A stretch of DNA of 64,000 bases from Avibacterium volantium (GTDB lineage: Bacteria; Pseudomonadota; Gammaproteobacteria; Enterobacterales; Pasteurellaceae). Below the pieces are notes generated by a model. It ran no database searches. It was not told the DNA's origin and was given only the letters and a program-made list of their open reading frames with translations. The translations under genes were made by a program, and so were the position numbers. The DNA is taken from contig NZ_LR134167.1 of assembly GCF_900635775.1 (NCBI RefSeq), positions 1,893,001-1,957,000 of the forward strand, written 5' to 3'. Below, in pieces: positions 19,081-28,815 of this stretch. Position 1 is the first letter of the stretch, and each line of letters starts with the position of its first letter.

Positions 19081-20179
19081 ATGTTTGAAATTAATCCAAT
19101 CAAAAATAAAATTGCCGATCTCGCTGAACGCACGGCAACCCTTAGGGGGTATCTTTGACTTTGATAGCAAAGTCGAACGGTTAGAAGAAGTCAACGCTGA
19201 GCTTGAACAGCCTGACGTATGGAATGAGCCAGAAAAAGCACAAGCGCTCGGCAAAGAGCGTGCCAGCCTAGAAGCGGTGGTGGATACCATTAAAAATTTA
19301 GAGCAAGGCTTGGACGATGTTGATGGCTTGTTAGAACTTGCCATTGACGCAGAAGATGAAGACACCTTCAACGAAGCCGTTGCAGAATTAGACGAATTAG
19401 AACAAAAATTAGCCGCACTTGAGTTTCGCCGTATGTTTAGCGGTGCAAATGATGCGGCGGATTGCTATGTGGATCTGCAAGCAGGCTCAGGCGGTACGGA
19501 AGCGCAAGACTGGACAGAAATGCTGTTACGAATGTACTTGCGTTGGGCAGAAAGCAAAGGCTTTAAAACGGAATTAATGGAAGTTTCAGACGGCGATGTA
19601 GCAGGCATAAAATCGGCCACTATTCGCATTTCTGGCGAATACGCATTTGGTTGGCTACGCACCGAAACAGGGATTCACCGCTTAGTGCGTAAAAGCCCTT
19701 TTGATTCTAACAATCGCCGTCACACCTCTTTCAGCGCTGCCTTTGTTTATCCTGAAATTGATGACAATATCGATATTGAAATCAATCCAGCAGATTTGCG
19801 TATTGACGTTTATCGTGCATCTGGCGCGGGCGGTCAGCACGTGAATAAAACCGAAAGTGCGGTGCGAATTACCCATATTCCAAGCGGTATTGTGGTGCAA
19901 TGTCAAAACGATCGTTCACAGCATAAAAATAAAGATCAGGCGATGAAACAGCTCAAGGCCAAACTTTACGAATTAGAATTGCAAAAGCAAAATGCCGAGA
20001 AGCAAGCAATGGAAGACAACAAATCCGACATTGGCTGGGGCAGTCAAATTCGTTCTTATGTACTTGATGATTCACGCATTAAAGATCTACGTACTGGCGT
20101 AGAAAACCGCAACACCCAAGCCGTGCTAGACGGCGATTTGGACAGATTTATTGAGGCGAGTTTAAAGGCTGGGCTATAA
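19081..20179 (+). CDS. prfB: Peptide chain release factor 2, with programmed +1 frameshift
   Basis: Release factor recognising UGA and UAA. The coding sequence is joined: codons from ATG at 19081 run to CTT (19153-19155), the T at 19156 is skipped, and reading resumes at GAC (19157), giving 365 residues, the E. coli length. The shift site is the classical one: an AGGGGG Shine-Dalgarno-like stretch at 19144-19149, then TAT CTT TGA C, where the in-frame UGA lets RF2 regulate its own synthesis. The GGQ motif lies in [19 protein letters not shown]. The anticodon-like SPF is in [17 protein letters not shown] Fic gene follows after 15 bases. Confidence 0.97.
19144..19159 (+). promoter_or_regulatory. 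prfB recoding signal
   Basis: AGGGGG followed by TATCTTTGAC. The first part pairs with 16S rRNA while the ribosome stalls at the in-frame TGA, driving a +1 slip on CTT T. It is identical in layout to the E. coli prfB site. Autoregulation by RF2 level is established knowledge for this gene. Confidence 0.95.
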
Positions 20180-20194
20180 ACTCAAGGTAACAAA

Positions 20195-20863
20195 ATGACA
20201 ATAAATGACATCAACAAAATTCTCAAGGCTCTGCCCTTTATTAATGATGATTTGATTTATTTCTATAATTATCATTCGAATAAAATTGAGAATAATAGTC
20301 TGACTTTAGGGGAAACGGTTACCGTTTTAAAAGACGGTTTTGGCGTATCAAAACCCCTTAAAGATATTCGCGATGTGGAAAATCATCATCGTGCATTGCA
20401 TTTTGTCTTTGAATTAGCAAAATCCCAAGAACCTTTATCTTTGCGTACCATTCGTGAAATTCAGGCATTGGTTGAACCAGAAAGAACAGGATTTAGAACG
20501 CAGCTTGTTGAAATTCTAAATACTGATGTGAAAACCGCTGAGCCTTTTGAAATCAGTTTACGTTTGGAACAAATTTTAGAAAATTATCACAGCAAAGATA
20601 AAGACGAACAAGATTTTTTCTATAAATTAGCAGAGTTTCACATCGCTTTTGAGCGTATCCATCCTTTTATTGATGGAAATGGGCGTACTGGGCGGCTTTT
20701 ACTGAATTTAGAATTACTCAAAGCAGGTTATCCGCTGACTACAATAAAGTTTGAAGATCGCCCAATGTATTACGATGCTTTTTCTGATGTGGAAAAAATG
20801 AAAATATTGCTGGAAAAAAGCGTCCAAGATACTATTGAGATGATTGTGGAAAAAGCAAAATAA
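20195..20863 (+). CDS. Fic-domain protein, class II-type (N-terminal inhibitory motif)
   Basis: Likely nucleotide transferase (AMPylation) acting on an unknown target. It has 222 residues. The canonical Fic motif HPFIDGNGRTGR lies at 155-166 with catalytic His155. The inhibitory motif (S/T)xxxE(G/N) is present N-terminally as SNKIEN (28-33), whose Glu32 should keep the enzyme switched off. It has no obvious helix-turn-helix domain and no antitoxin gene beside it. It starts 15 bases after prfB (AAGG upstream) and is followed by an inverted repeat before lysS, so it probably rides on prfB transcription. prfB and lysS are normally adjacent, so this looks like an insertion. Confidence 0.85.
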   Translation: MTINDINKILKALPFINDDLIYFYNYHSNKIENNSLTLGETVTVLKDGFGVSKPLKDIRDVENHHRALHFVFELAKSQEPLSLRTIREIQALVEPERTGFRTQLVEILNTDVKTAEPFEISLRLEQILENYHSKDKDEQDFFYKLAEFHIAFERIHPFIDGNGRTGRLLLNLELLKAGYPLTTIKFEDRPMYYDAFSDVEKMKILLEKSVQDTIEMIVEKAK

Positions 20864-20869
20864 ACATTA

Positions 20870-20888
20870 AGATCACAATTTGTGATCT
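20870..20888. other. Inverted repeat between the Fic gene and lysS
   Basis: AGATCACAA-T-TTGTGATCT has perfect 9-base arms with a one-base centre, in the 67-base gap before lysS. It is too short-looped to be an ideal terminator and could be an operator. No regulator can be named from the sequence. Confidence 0.4.
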
Positions 20889-20930
20889 CAAAATCAAACA
20901 AATTTTATTTTTTAATAAAGGTAAAACAAA

Positions 20931-22439
20931 ATGACAGAACAAACCCAAGAATTAGATTTAAACGGTGAAATGCTGGTTCGCCGTGAAAAATTGGCGGCAT
21001 TGCGTAAAAAAGGCAATGCGTTTCCAAATACCTTCCGCCGTGATGCCCTTGCGCAGGATTTACATCAACAATATGATGAGGTTGATGGCGAAGCTTTGAA
21101 AGAACAAGGTGTGGAAGTGAAAGTGGCAGGACGTATTATGACACGCCGTATTATGGGTAAAGCGACTTTCGTTACCTTGCAAGATATGAGCGGACGCATT
21201 CAGCTTTATATCGCCCGCGATAACCTGCCTGAGGGCATTTATGCTGATGATGTGGGCAACTGGGATTTAGGCGATATTGTGGGCGTGAAAGGCACATTGT
21301 TCAAAACCAAAACCAATGAACTCACCATACGTGCCAGTGAAGTTCAGCTTTTAACCAAAGCCTTACGCCCATTGCCAGACAAATTCCACGGTCTTGCGGA
21401 TCAAGAAATGCGTTATCGCCAGCGTTATTTAGATCTCATTTCTAACGAAGAATCTCGCCGCACTTTTATTATCCGTTCAAAAGTGATTGCCGGAATGCGT
21501 GAATATTTCATCAGCAAAGGCTTTATCGAAGTGGAAACCCCAATGTTGCAAGTGATCCCCGGCGGTGCAGCAGCACGTCCGTTTGTTACTCATCACAATG
21601 CTTTAGATATTGATATGTATCTGCGTATTGCCCCTGAGCTTTACCTCAAACGTCTTGTGGTGGGAGGCTTTGAACGCGTGTTTGAACTCAACCGCAACTT
21701 CCGTAATGAAGGGGTTTCTGTACGTCATAACCCTGAATTTACGATGATCGAATATTATCAAGCCTATGCGGATTATCACGATTTAATGGATAACACCGAA
21801 GAGTTGTTACGCAAGTTGGCCTTGGATATTTTAGGCACCACTATCGTCCCTTATGGCGAATATGAATTTGATTTTGGCAAGCCATTTGAGCGTATCACAA
21901 TGCACGATGCGATTTTGAAATACGGCGCAGATAAAGGCATTGTGAAAGAAGATCTGTATGATTTAGATCGCGCCAAAGCATTAGCTACCAAACTAGGCAT
22001 TGAAGTACAAAAATCTTGGGGCTTAGGCTCGATCGTCAATGCAATTTTTGAAGAAGTGGCTGAACATCACTTAATCCAGCCGACATTCTTAATGGCTCAC
22101 CCTGCGGAAATTTCACCATTAGCACGCCGTAATGATGAAAACCCAGAGGTTACCGACCGTTTTGAATTATTTATCGGTGGCCGCGAAATTGGTAACGGCT
22201 TCTCAGAGCTTAACGATGCAGAAGATCAGGCTGAACGCTTTGATGCACAAGTTGCAGCAAAAGAAGCTGGCGATGATGAAGCGATGTTCAAAGATGAGGA
22301 TTTTGTTACCGCACTTGAACACGGCTTGCCACCAACGGCTGGCGAGGGATTAGGTATTGATCGCTTAGCAATGCTCTTTGCCAACGCCCCATCAATCCGT
22401 GATGTGATTTTATTCCCAGCGATGAAGCATAAAGGATAA
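20931..22439 (+). CDS. lysS: Lysyl-tRNA synthetase, class II
   Basis: Charges tRNA-Lys with lysine in the cytoplasm. It has 502 residues (505 in E. coli). The N-terminal OB-fold anticodon-binding domain covers about residues 60-150 ([16 protein letters not shown]). The class II catalytic core has motif 2 in [22 protein letters not shown] and motif 3 in [21 protein letters not shown], each read in two parts. The shorter paralogue epmA is at 27.8-28.8 kb. It was probably once in direct operon contact with prfB. A weak hairpin at 22453-22480 follows. Confidence 0.97.
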   Translation: MTEQTQELDLNGEMLVRREKLAALRKKGNAFPNTFRRDALAQDLHQQYDEVDGEALKEQGVEVKVAGRIMTRRIMGKATFVTLQDMSGRIQLYIARDNLPEGIYADDVGNWDLGDIVGVKGTLFKTKTNELTIRASEVQLLTKALRPLPDKFHGLADQEMRYRQRYLDLISNEESRRTFIIRSKVIAGMREYFISKGFIEVETPMLQVIPGGAAARPFVTHHNALDIDMYLRIAPELYLKRLVVGGFERVFELNRNFRNEGVSVRHNPEFTMIEYYQAYADYHDLMDNTEELLRKLALDILGTTIVPYGEYEFDFGKPFERITMHDAILKYGADKGIVKEDLYDLDRAKALATKLGIEVQKSWGLGSIVNAIFEEVAEHHLIQPTFLMAHPAEISPLARRNDENPEVTDRFELFIGGREIGNGFSELNDAEDQAERFDAQVAAKEAGDDEAMFKDEDFVTALEHGLPPTAGEGLGIDRLAMLFANAPSIRDVILFPAMKHKG

Positions 22440-22452
22440 TTTTTAATCAAAT

Positions 22453-22480
22453 AGGGAAAGGTTAGCGATGATCTTTCCCT
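22453..22480 (+). terminator. Weak hairpin after lysS
   Basis: AGGGAAAG and CTTTCCCT pair around a 12-base loop, followed only by TTATTAT. Possible partial terminator before ybgI. Confidence 0.45.
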
Positions 22481-22501
22481 TTATTATGAAATGGCAACAA
22501 A

Positions 22502-23257
22502 ATGAATAATTTAGCCCTAGAACAACTTCTTAACGAAAAACTTAACGCAGCGGAGATTTCTGACTATGCTCCCAATGGTTTGCAAGTGGAAGGCAGAGAG
22601 CTGGTGAAAAAAATCATTACTGGTGTAACCGCAAGCCAAGCCTTGATTGATTATGCCATTGCGCAAAATGCAGATGCCATTTTGGTACACCATGGTTATT
22701 TTTGGAAAAGTGAAAATCCCTGTATTCGTGGAATGAAAGGCAAGCGCATCAAGGCATTATTGCAAAATAATATTAATCTTTATGCCTACCATTTACCCCT
22801 TGATGTTCACCCTGAACTAGGTAATAACGCACAGCTTGCAGCGTTGCTTGGTATTGAAGATCTGCAACCGTTGGAACAAGGAAAATTCAGCATTCCCGTT
22901 TATGGCAAGTTAAAAACACCGATCAGCGGTGAAGCATTGGCGCAACGCATTGAACAGCAATTACAGCGCAAACCACTATTTTGTGGCGAAAATGCACCAC
23001 ACTTAATCCATAGCGTGGGAATTTGCACTGGTGGCGGACAAGGATATATTGATCTTGCCGCGCAACAAGGACTTGATGCCTATATTACGGGCGAAGTTTC
23101 CGAGCAAACCATTCATTCTGCGCGTGAACAAGGCATTAATTTCTTCGCCGCAGGCCACCATTGCACCGAGCGTTACGGCGTGAAAGCCTTAGGCGAATGG
23201 CTCGCGGAAAATCACGGTTTTGACGTGGAATTTAAAGATATTTACAATCCTGCGTAA
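22502..23257 (+). CDS. ybgI: NIF3/YbgI family metal-binding protein
   Basis: Cytoplasmic protein of the NIF3 family (Pfam DUF34/NIF3; GTP cyclohydrolase I type 2 in some databases). It has 251 residues, the usual bacterial single-domain length. Metal ligands are visible in LVHHGYFWK near residue 63, DVHPELGNNAQL near 101 and AGHHCTERYGV near 218. A hexameric ring with a dinuclear metal centre is known for the family, but the physiological role is not settled. It sits between lysS and fabI with its own gap; the start follows a weak AACAAA stretch. Confidence 0.9.
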   Translation: MNNLALEQLLNEKLNAAEISDYAPNGLQVEGRELVKKIITGVTASQALIDYAIAQNADAILVHHGYFWKSENPCIRGMKGKRIKALLQNNINLYAYHLPLDVHPELGNNAQLAALLGIEDLQPLEQGKFSIPVYGKLKTPISGEALAQRIEQQLQRKPLFCGENAPHLIHSVGICTGGGQGYIDLAAQQGLDAYITGEVSEQTIHSAREQGINFFAAGHHCTERYGVKALGEWLAENHGFDVEFKDIYNPA

Positions 23258-23373
23258 AAAAATAGGAAAGCAAAGTGCGGTGTAAATTTTGCGAATTTTC
23301 AGGTCAGCTTTGTATAAGCGCTACTTTTCCCTTATACTATGCACAATTTTTTCATCACAAATAGGAATAAAAA

Positions 23374-24162
23374 ATGGGTTTCTTAACTGGTAAACGTATT
23401 TTAATCACAGGTTTAGCAAGCAATCGTTCTATTGCTTATGGGATTGCGGCTGCAATGAAACGTGAGGGCGCAGAATTAGCTTTCACTTATTTAAATGATA
23501 AATTAAAACCACGTGTAGAAGAATTTGCCAAAGAATTTGGTTCAGACATCATTCTTCCCCTTGATGTGGCGAGCGATGAAAATATCACTCACTGTTTTGC
23601 GGAATTAAGCAAACATTGGGAAAAATTTGATGGCTTCGTACACGCCATCGCGTTCGCACCAGGTGATCAGTTAGATGGCGATTATGTAAACGCCGCAACA
23701 CGCGAAGGTTTCCGCATTGCTCACGACATCAGCGCATACAGCTTTGTCGCAATGGCACAAGCTGCACGCCCTATGCTTAATCCAAATTCAGGTTTGGTAA
23801 CACTCACCTACTTAGGCGCTGAGCGTGCAATTCCAAACTATAACGTAATGTGTTTAGCAAAAGCCTCTCTTGAAGCCAGCACCCGTGTGATGGCGGCAGA
23901 CTTAGGTAAAGATGGTATCCGTGTAAATGCGATTTCAGCTGGCCCAATCCGTACGCTCGCAGCATCTGGCATTAAAAACTTCAAGAAAATGTTAGCAACC
24001 TTTGAAAATACTGCACCATTACGCCGTACTGTAACCATTGAAGATGTGGGTAATTCAGCAGCGTTCTTATGCTCTGATTTAGCTTCAGGGGTAACAGGTG
24101 AAGTGTTGCACGTTGATGCAGGTTTCAGCATTACCGCAATGAGCGAATTAGGTGCGGAATAA
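23374..24162 (+). CDS. fabI: Enoyl-ACP reductase (NADH)
   Basis: Last reductive step of the fatty-acid elongation cycle, cytoplasmic. It has 262 residues (E. coli 262). A short-chain dehydrogenase fold is seen, with the N-terminal nucleotide motif [13 protein letters not shown] near residues 13-25. The catalytic Tyr-x6-Lys lies in [14 protein letters not shown] near 156-163. The substrate loop sits around [10 protein letters not shown]. It is followed by a clear terminator, so probably monocistronic. FabI-class enzymes are the known target of triclosan. Confidence 0.96.
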   Translation: MGFLTGKRILITGLASNRSIAYGIAAAMKREGAELAFTYLNDKLKPRVEEFAKEFGSDIILPLDVASDENITHCFAELSKHWEKFDGFVHAIAFAPGDQLDGDYVNAATREGFRIAHDISAYSFVAMAQAARPMLNPNSGLVTLTYLGAERAIPNYNVMCLAKASLEASTRVMAADLGKDGIRVNAISAGPIRTLAASGIKNFKKMLATFENTAPLRRTVTIEDVGNSAAFLCSDLASGVTGEVLHVDAGFSITAMSELGAE

Positions 24163-24183
24163 TTTTAACTTTTACAAAAATAA

Positions 24184-24208
24184 GGCAGACCAATGCGTCT
24201 GCCTTTTG
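24184..24208 (+). terminator. fabI terminator
   Basis: GGCAGAC and GTCTGCC form a 7-bp GC-rich stem around CAATGC, followed by TTTTG. Confidence 0.8.
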
Positions 24209-24231
24209 TCGTTTATTAAGAAAAAATAATT

Positions 24232-26211
24232 ATGTTTCAAAATAACCCCTTACTTTCCCAATTAAAACAGCAAATTCGTGATAGCAAACCTGTGGTTGAA
24301 GGCGTGGTGCGCGGTTCAGACAAGGCATTCGGCTTTTTAGAAACGGAGAAAAAAAGCTATTTCATTCCCCCTGCTGCAATGAAAAAAGTGATGCATGGTG
24401 ATAAAATCAAAGCGCGCATTGAAACCATTGGCGATAAAGAACAAGCCGAACCAGAAGAATTGCTTGAGCCAATGCTAACCCGTTTTATCGCCAAAGTGCG
24501 GTTCAATAAAGACAAAAAATTGCAAGTGCTGGTGGATCACCCCCAAATCAATCAACCCATTGGCGCAAATAAAGCCAAAGCGGTAACGGAAGATCTGCAA
24601 GAAGGCGATTGGGTGGTGGCAGAATTAAAAACGCACCCACTGCGTGATGATCGCTTTTTGTTCGCTCAAATCACACAGTTCATTTGCCAAAAAGACGATG
24701 AATTTGCCCCTTGGTGGGTAACCCTCGCGCGCCATCAGCAATCGCGCTACCCTGTTCAAGGGCAAGAAAGTTACACAATGCTCGATCAACAAACTCGTGA
24801 AGATTTGACCGCACTTCATTTCGTGACTATCGACAGCGAAAGCACGCAAGATATGGACGATGCGCTTTATATCGAAACCTTGGAAGAAAATGGACAAGCA
24901 GTGGGCTGGAAATTAGTGGTGGCGATTGCCGATCCAACCGCTTACATTGACGAAAATTCACTGATTGAACAAGAAGCCAAGCAGCGTTGTTTTACCAATT
25001 ATCTACCAGGTTTCAACATTCCAATGTTGCCGCGTGAGCTTTCTGATGAGCTTTGTTCTCTCATGGAAAATGAAGTGCGCCCCGCGTTGGTTTGCACCAT
25101 TGAAATTGATCAACAAGGCAATATTCGTAACAAACCCGTTTTCCAATCCGCCAATGTACAATCTAAGGCGAAGTTGGCGTACAACAAGGTTTCAGATTAT
25201 TTAGAACAACAAGAAAATGCGTGGCAGCCAGAAGATCCTGCCACGAAAAATCAAATTGATTTGCTACACCAATTCACCCTTGCGCGTATTCAATGGCGCA
25301 AAACCCACTCTTTATTATTTAAAGAAAAGCCAGATTACAGCTTTAAATTAGCGGAAAACGGCAAGGTGGCGGAGATCGTGGCAGAATATCGCCGCATTGC
25401 GAACCAAATCGTGGAAGAATCAATGATTTTAGCTAATATTTGTGCCGCACAATATCTCAATGAAACGGCACAATGTGGCATTTTCAACACGCACAGCGGC
25501 TTTGATCAAAAAAACCTTGCAGCTGCACAGCAATTTCTTCTTTCACAATTAGCCAATGAAGAAAATGAAGCAGAACTCAAAGATCGTTATTCTAGCGAAA
25601 ACTTAGCCACCCTCGAAGGCTACTGCCGTATGCGCCACGATATTGAACCTATTGAAGGAGATTATCTTGAACTGCGCCTGCGCCGCTATCTCACTTTTGC
25701 TGAATTTAAAGCGGATCTTGCTCCGCACTTTGGTTTAGGGTTGCAAGGCTACGCCACTTGGACATCACCAATCCGTAAATATTCGGATATGATCAATCAC
25801 CGTTTAATCAAAGCGAGCCTGACCACTCAGCAATATCACAGACCAGCAGACGATGTGTTGCAACGCTTACAAGAAGCACGCCGTCAAAACCGTTTAATTG
25901 AACGAGATATTGCCGACTGGCTATACTGCCGTTATTTAGCCGACAAAGTGGAAAACAACCTACAATTTGAAGCGGAAATCCAAGATGTTATGCGTGGCGG
26001 ATTGCGTGTGTTATTGTTAGAAAACGGCGCATCAATGTTTATCCCCGCTTCCACTATTCACAATAACAAGGAAGAAATGCAGGTAAACCCAGACGAAATA
26101 GCCCTTTATATCAAAGGCGAAAAAGCCTATAAAATCGGCGATAAAATCCAAGTGCAGCTCACGGAAGTGAAAGAGGAAACACGAAGTATTATCGGACAGG
26201 TTTTGGTTTAG
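24232..26211 (+). CDS. rnb: Exoribonuclease II
   Basis: Processive 3'-5' exoribonuclease degrading unstructured RNA. At 659 residues it fits RNase II (644 in E. coli) rather than the much longer RNase R. Two N-terminal cold-shock domains come first, then the catalytic RNB domain beginning at FVTIDSESTQDMDDALY near residue 200, where aspartates bind magnesium. The C-terminal S1 domain covers about 570-655. It is followed by a palindromic terminator. The start at ATG 24232 follows AAGAAAAA, a weak site. Confidence 0.95.
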   Translation: MFQNNPLLSQLKQQIRDSKPVVEGVVRGSDKAFGFLETEKKSYFIPPAAMKKVMHGDKIKARIETIGDKEQAEPEELLEPMLTRFIAKVRFNKDKKLQVLVDHPQINQPIGANKAKAVTEDLQEGDWVVAELKTHPLRDDRFLFAQITQFICQKDDEFAPWWVTLARHQQSRYPVQGQESYTMLDQQTREDLTALHFVTIDSESTQDMDDALYIETLEENGQAVGWKLVVAIADPTAYIDENSLIEQEAKQRCFTNYLPGFNIPMLPRELSDELCSLMENEVRPALVCTIEIDQQGNIRNKPVFQSANVQSKAKLAYNKVSDYLEQQENAWQPEDPATKNQIDLLHQFTLARIQWRKTHSLLFKEKPDYSFKLAENGKVAEIVAEYRRIANQIVEESMILANICAAQYLNETAQCGIFNTHSGFDQKNLAAAQQFLLSQLANEENEAELKDRYSSENLATLEGYCRMRHDIEPIEGDYLELRLRRYLTFAEFKADLAPHFGLGLQGYATWTSPIRKYSDMINHRLIKASLTTQQYHRPADDVLQRLQEARRQNRLIERDIADWLYCRYLADKVENNLQFEAEIQDVMRGGLRVLLLENGASMFIPASTIHNNKEEMQVNPDEIALYIKGEKAYKIGDKIQVQLTEVKEETRSIIGQVLV

Positions 26212-26227
26212 GCTATTTTACTACAAT

Positions 26228-26262
26228 GAGCCACCATAATTAATTATGGTGGCTCGTTCTTA
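26228..26262. terminator. Palindromic terminator between rnb and the porin gene
   Basis: GAGCCACCATAATT and AATTATGGTGGCTC form a perfect 14-bp stem with no spare loop bases, followed by GTTCTT on the plus strand. It lies between two converging genes. Confidence 0.75.
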
Positions 26263-26289
26263 TAATTGGTTTAAATCAAAGCATTAACA

Positions 26290-27378
26290 TTAGAATAGGA
26301 AGCGTGCCCCCAATGCAACACGGTGATTTGCTTTTCCATCTTTGTTAAGCACTTTACCACCTTGTTTAACTTTACCTTTACCACCTTCAAGATATACAAC
26401 AAAGTTTTTATTAAAGCGATGATCCGCACCAACCATCCAACCACGCATTTTAAGGGGCTCTAATGAAGCGTCTGCTTTTTTACCTTTTGCGAAATAATAT
26501 TGACCATAAACAGCATTTTGTTTTGTGACATCAACTTTAACACCAAGCAAGAAGCGATCGATTCTATTGAGTTGTTCGTTATAGCCAGCAATTTTTTGGA
26601 AAACTAAATTACCACTTTCTTTATCTGATTTAGATACTTTTCCATGTGCCCAGTCAAAACCGACACGAACAATGTTATATTTCAATTCCAAACCAATACC
26701 TGAGCGTTTTAGTTTAAATTCGTTTGCTTTAGTACCATCTGAAGATTGTGTTACGGTTGTATAACCTGCTCCAAAACGTACACCAAAATCACCGAATGTA
26801 TTGTCATAGAATAAACCTACCCCATAGCCTTGACCTTCGTTCCAGGCTGTCGTACCACTTGATTTATTATTGGCTTTATTTGCTTGTCCAAAGTAATAAT
26901 CCGTCGCAAAACGAACACCTGCAAATTTTGCAGACATAAAGTGCGCAGCTTTTTTATGTCCATCAAATAAAATATTGCTACCCCATTCATAGGTATAGTT
27001 TGCTTTAGGAATATGATCCCCCAAATGTAATTGGCTACCAAAGGTTAATATACCTATATCTTTTTGGATAAGCCCTGCATATAAGCGATGGGTTCGTAAA
27101 TTTGAGCCAATACTTCCCGCATCTCCATTATCATTTGAGAATCGTAATTCCACACCACCATAAGCTGAGAAACCAGCACCTAATTCCTGATAAGCTCTTA
27201 CACGAACACGGGAACCAACATCACGTAAATCCGTGCGATTATTAGCATCATTACGCAATTCAAAGTGCATACGTCCATCTAAATCAATTTTTGTGCCTTC
27301 TTTTTCATAGATTACGGTGGCATTTGCGGTGGCTGAAATCATTGCTGTTACAGCTAATGCGATAAGTGTCTTTTTCAT
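26290..27378 (-). CDS. Outer-membrane general porin (OmpP2/OmpH-like)
   Basis: Trimeric beta-barrel porin of the Gram-negative porin family, allowing passive diffusion of small solutes. It has 362 residues. A signal peptide covers about 1-20 (ending TANA). The N-terminal strand reads VIYEKEGTKIDLDGRMHFEL. Alternating amphipathic strands follow, and the protein ends in ALGARFLF, whose terminal Phe is the BAM recognition signal. The closest family I recognise is Haemophilus P2 and Pasteurella OmpH. The loops differ, so I give no gene symbol. A long AT-rich leader region of 465 bases lies upstream. Confidence 0.88.
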   Translation of the reverse strand: MKKTLIALAVTAMISATANATVIYEKEGTKIDLDGRMHFELRNDANNRTDLRDVGSRVRVRAYQELGAGFSAYGGVELRFSNDNGDAGSIGSNLRTHRLYAGLIQKDIGILTFGSQLHLGDHIPKANYTYEWGSNILFDGHKKAAHFMSAKFAGVRFATDYYFGQANKANNKSSGTTAWNEGQGYGVGLFYDNTFGDFGVRFGAGYTTVTQSSDGTKANEFKLKRSGIGLELKYNIVRVGFDWAHGKVSKSDKESGNLVFQKIAGYNEQLNRIDRFLLGVKVDVTKQNAVYGQYYFAKGKKADASLEPLKMRGWMVGADHRFNKNFVVYLEGGKGKVKQGGKVLNKDGKANHRVALGARFLF

Positions 27379-27843
27379 AATGAACTTCCTTTGTTTAAGG
27401 CCTTATTATGCTCGACAGAATAAAGCTTAAATTTCCATCAACCTGATATTAGTTAACCAAAATAATTTCGGTTGGAAATAATATAGGTAGGTTATTTTTT
27501 TCTGTCAAAAATAGGAAACTTTTTCTAATTTAAAGAAACACTATTAAAAACAATATGTTATAAAAGATAGAGTTTCTCCCTAATGAAGTAAAAATGTGAT
27601 CTAAAAATAGATTTCAACTTGAATGCTCCAGAAAGGAAAGATAGTCAAACTCTATAACCATATGAAAAATAATGTTTTTTAATTACTTCAAATGAGAAAC
27701 AAAAGAATAACTCCATAAAATAAAATTATTTGAATATTTTCTTCAAATATGAGAGAAGGATCACAATTTGAAAGAAAAACCACCGCACTTCAGTTTTTAT
27801 CTGAAACTAAAGTGCGGTGGTTTTTCAAGCATTTTTTGAGTGT
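27379..27843. other. AT-rich 465-base gap between the porin and epmA genes
   Basis: No convincing coding region. It holds the porin leader and promoter on the minus strand and the epmA terminator. Inverted repeats seen: ATAGAGTTT (27567-27575) with AAACTCTAT (27647-27655), about 70 bases apart, and ATCTA-AAAA-TAGAT just after 27598. A long 5' leader, or a small RNA, is possible but cannot be shown from the sequence. Confidence 0.5.
27776..27825. terminator. epmA terminator made of two facing uptake signals
   Basis: CCACCGCACTT(C)AGTTT pairs with AAACTAAAGTGCGGTGG around a 7-base loop, flanked by A and T runs. Both arms contain a full uptake signal, so one sequence serves termination and DNA uptake. 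Confidence 0.9.
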
Positions 27844-28815
27844 CTATGCGTTTTCTATATTAAATGAAATAACCTCACTGATATTTTCAGCGCCTAGTGC
27901 AATCATAATTAAACGATCCACGCCTAAGGCTACGCCTGCACAATTTGGCACCCCTGCTTTAAGTGCTGCAAGGAATCGTTCGTCAAGCTGACGCGTTGGT
28001 AAGCCTAGCTTTTCACGTTGGCGATTATCTTGTTCAAAGCGATGGCGTTGTTCATTTGCATCGGTGAGTTCATTAAAGCCGTTCGCTAGCTCAATGCCTT
28101 TATAGTAGAACTCAAAACGCTCCGCCACGCGGTGATCTTCCGAGCTAATTTGTGCTAATGCCGCTTGGGTTGCAGGAAAATGATAAATAGCAACAGGGCG
28201 TTCCTGCCCGATTTTCGGTTCAACCACGGTGCTGAATAAAAATTGCAGCAAGGTATCTCTGTCTTCATTTTCCGCTTGTTCCAGATGATGCTCTTTCGCT
28301 TTGGCAATTAACTCTTCGCGAGAAGCAGAAAGTGGATCAAGCCCTACATATTCTTGGAACGCAAATTGATAGCTCATACTTTCTGCAGGTTCGCAATCCA
28401 GAATTTGTTGTAGCAGATCATCAACTTCATTAATCAGGCGGTACATATCAAAATGTGGGCGATACCATTCCAGCATTGTAAACTCGGGATTATGTTTTCT
28501 GCCCGATTCTTCATTACGGAACACTTTGCAAAGCTGAAAAATCGCACCACTGCCAGCGGCAAGTAGGCGTTTCATTGGGTATTCTGGGCTAGTAGAAAGC
28601 CATAGGGTTTTCGATTGATGTTTAAAAGGAGAAGTAAATTCTGTGCTAAAGGTGGCAAGATGCACATCTGTTACCCCAAATTCACTTAAAATTGGGGTTT
28701 CTACTTCTAATAAACCGCGATCAGTAAAAAAGCGGCGAATTTCGGCCATAATTTTGGCGCGGGCTAATAAATTTTGAATACTGCCCGTTGGTCGCCATTG
28801 TTCATTTTCTGTCAT
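27844..28815 (-). CDS. epmA: EF-P-(R)-beta-lysine ligase
   Basis: Lysyl-tRNA synthetase paralogue that attaches (R)-beta-lysine to elongation factor P, helping ribosomes through polyproline. It has 323 residues, against about 325 usual, and consists of the class II catalytic core without the anticodon domain. Motif 2 is [22 protein letters not shown] and motif 3 is [23 protein letters not shown], each in two parts. It is transcribed away from frdABCD, as in E. coli. Its partners efp and epmB are not in the window. Confidence 0.96.
   Translation of the reverse strand: MTENEQWRPTGSIQNLLARAKIMAEIRRFFTDRGLLEVETPILSEFGVTDVHLATFSTEFTSPFKHQSKTLWLSTSPEYPMKRLLAAGSGAIFQLCKVFRNEESGRKHNPEFTMLEWYRPHFDMYRLINEVDDLLQQILDCEPAESMSYQFAFQEYVGLDPLSASREELIAKAKEHHLEQAENEDRDTLLQFLFSTVVEPKIGQERPVAIYHFPATQAALAQISSEDHRVAERFEFYYKGIELANGFNELTDANEQRHRFEQDNRQREKLGLPTRQLDERFLAALKAGVPNCAGVALGVDRLIMIALGAENISEVISFNIENA

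Noticed and set aside
19085..19160. Frame disruption or pseudogene at the start of prfB
   Set aside because: The in-frame TGA after 25 codons lies in the classical RF2 frameshift site (AGGGGG TAT CTT TGA C), so the gene is intact.
20195..20863. Toxin-antitoxin module of the Fic/FicA or Doc/Phd type
   Set aside because: No small antitoxin gene flanks the Fic gene, and the inhibitory motif is within the protein itself.
20870..20888. CRP site before lysS
   Set aside because: The arms are GATCACA...TGTGATC, the reverse order of a CRP site (TGTGA-N6-TCACA), with the wrong spacing. Left as an unexplained inverted repeat.
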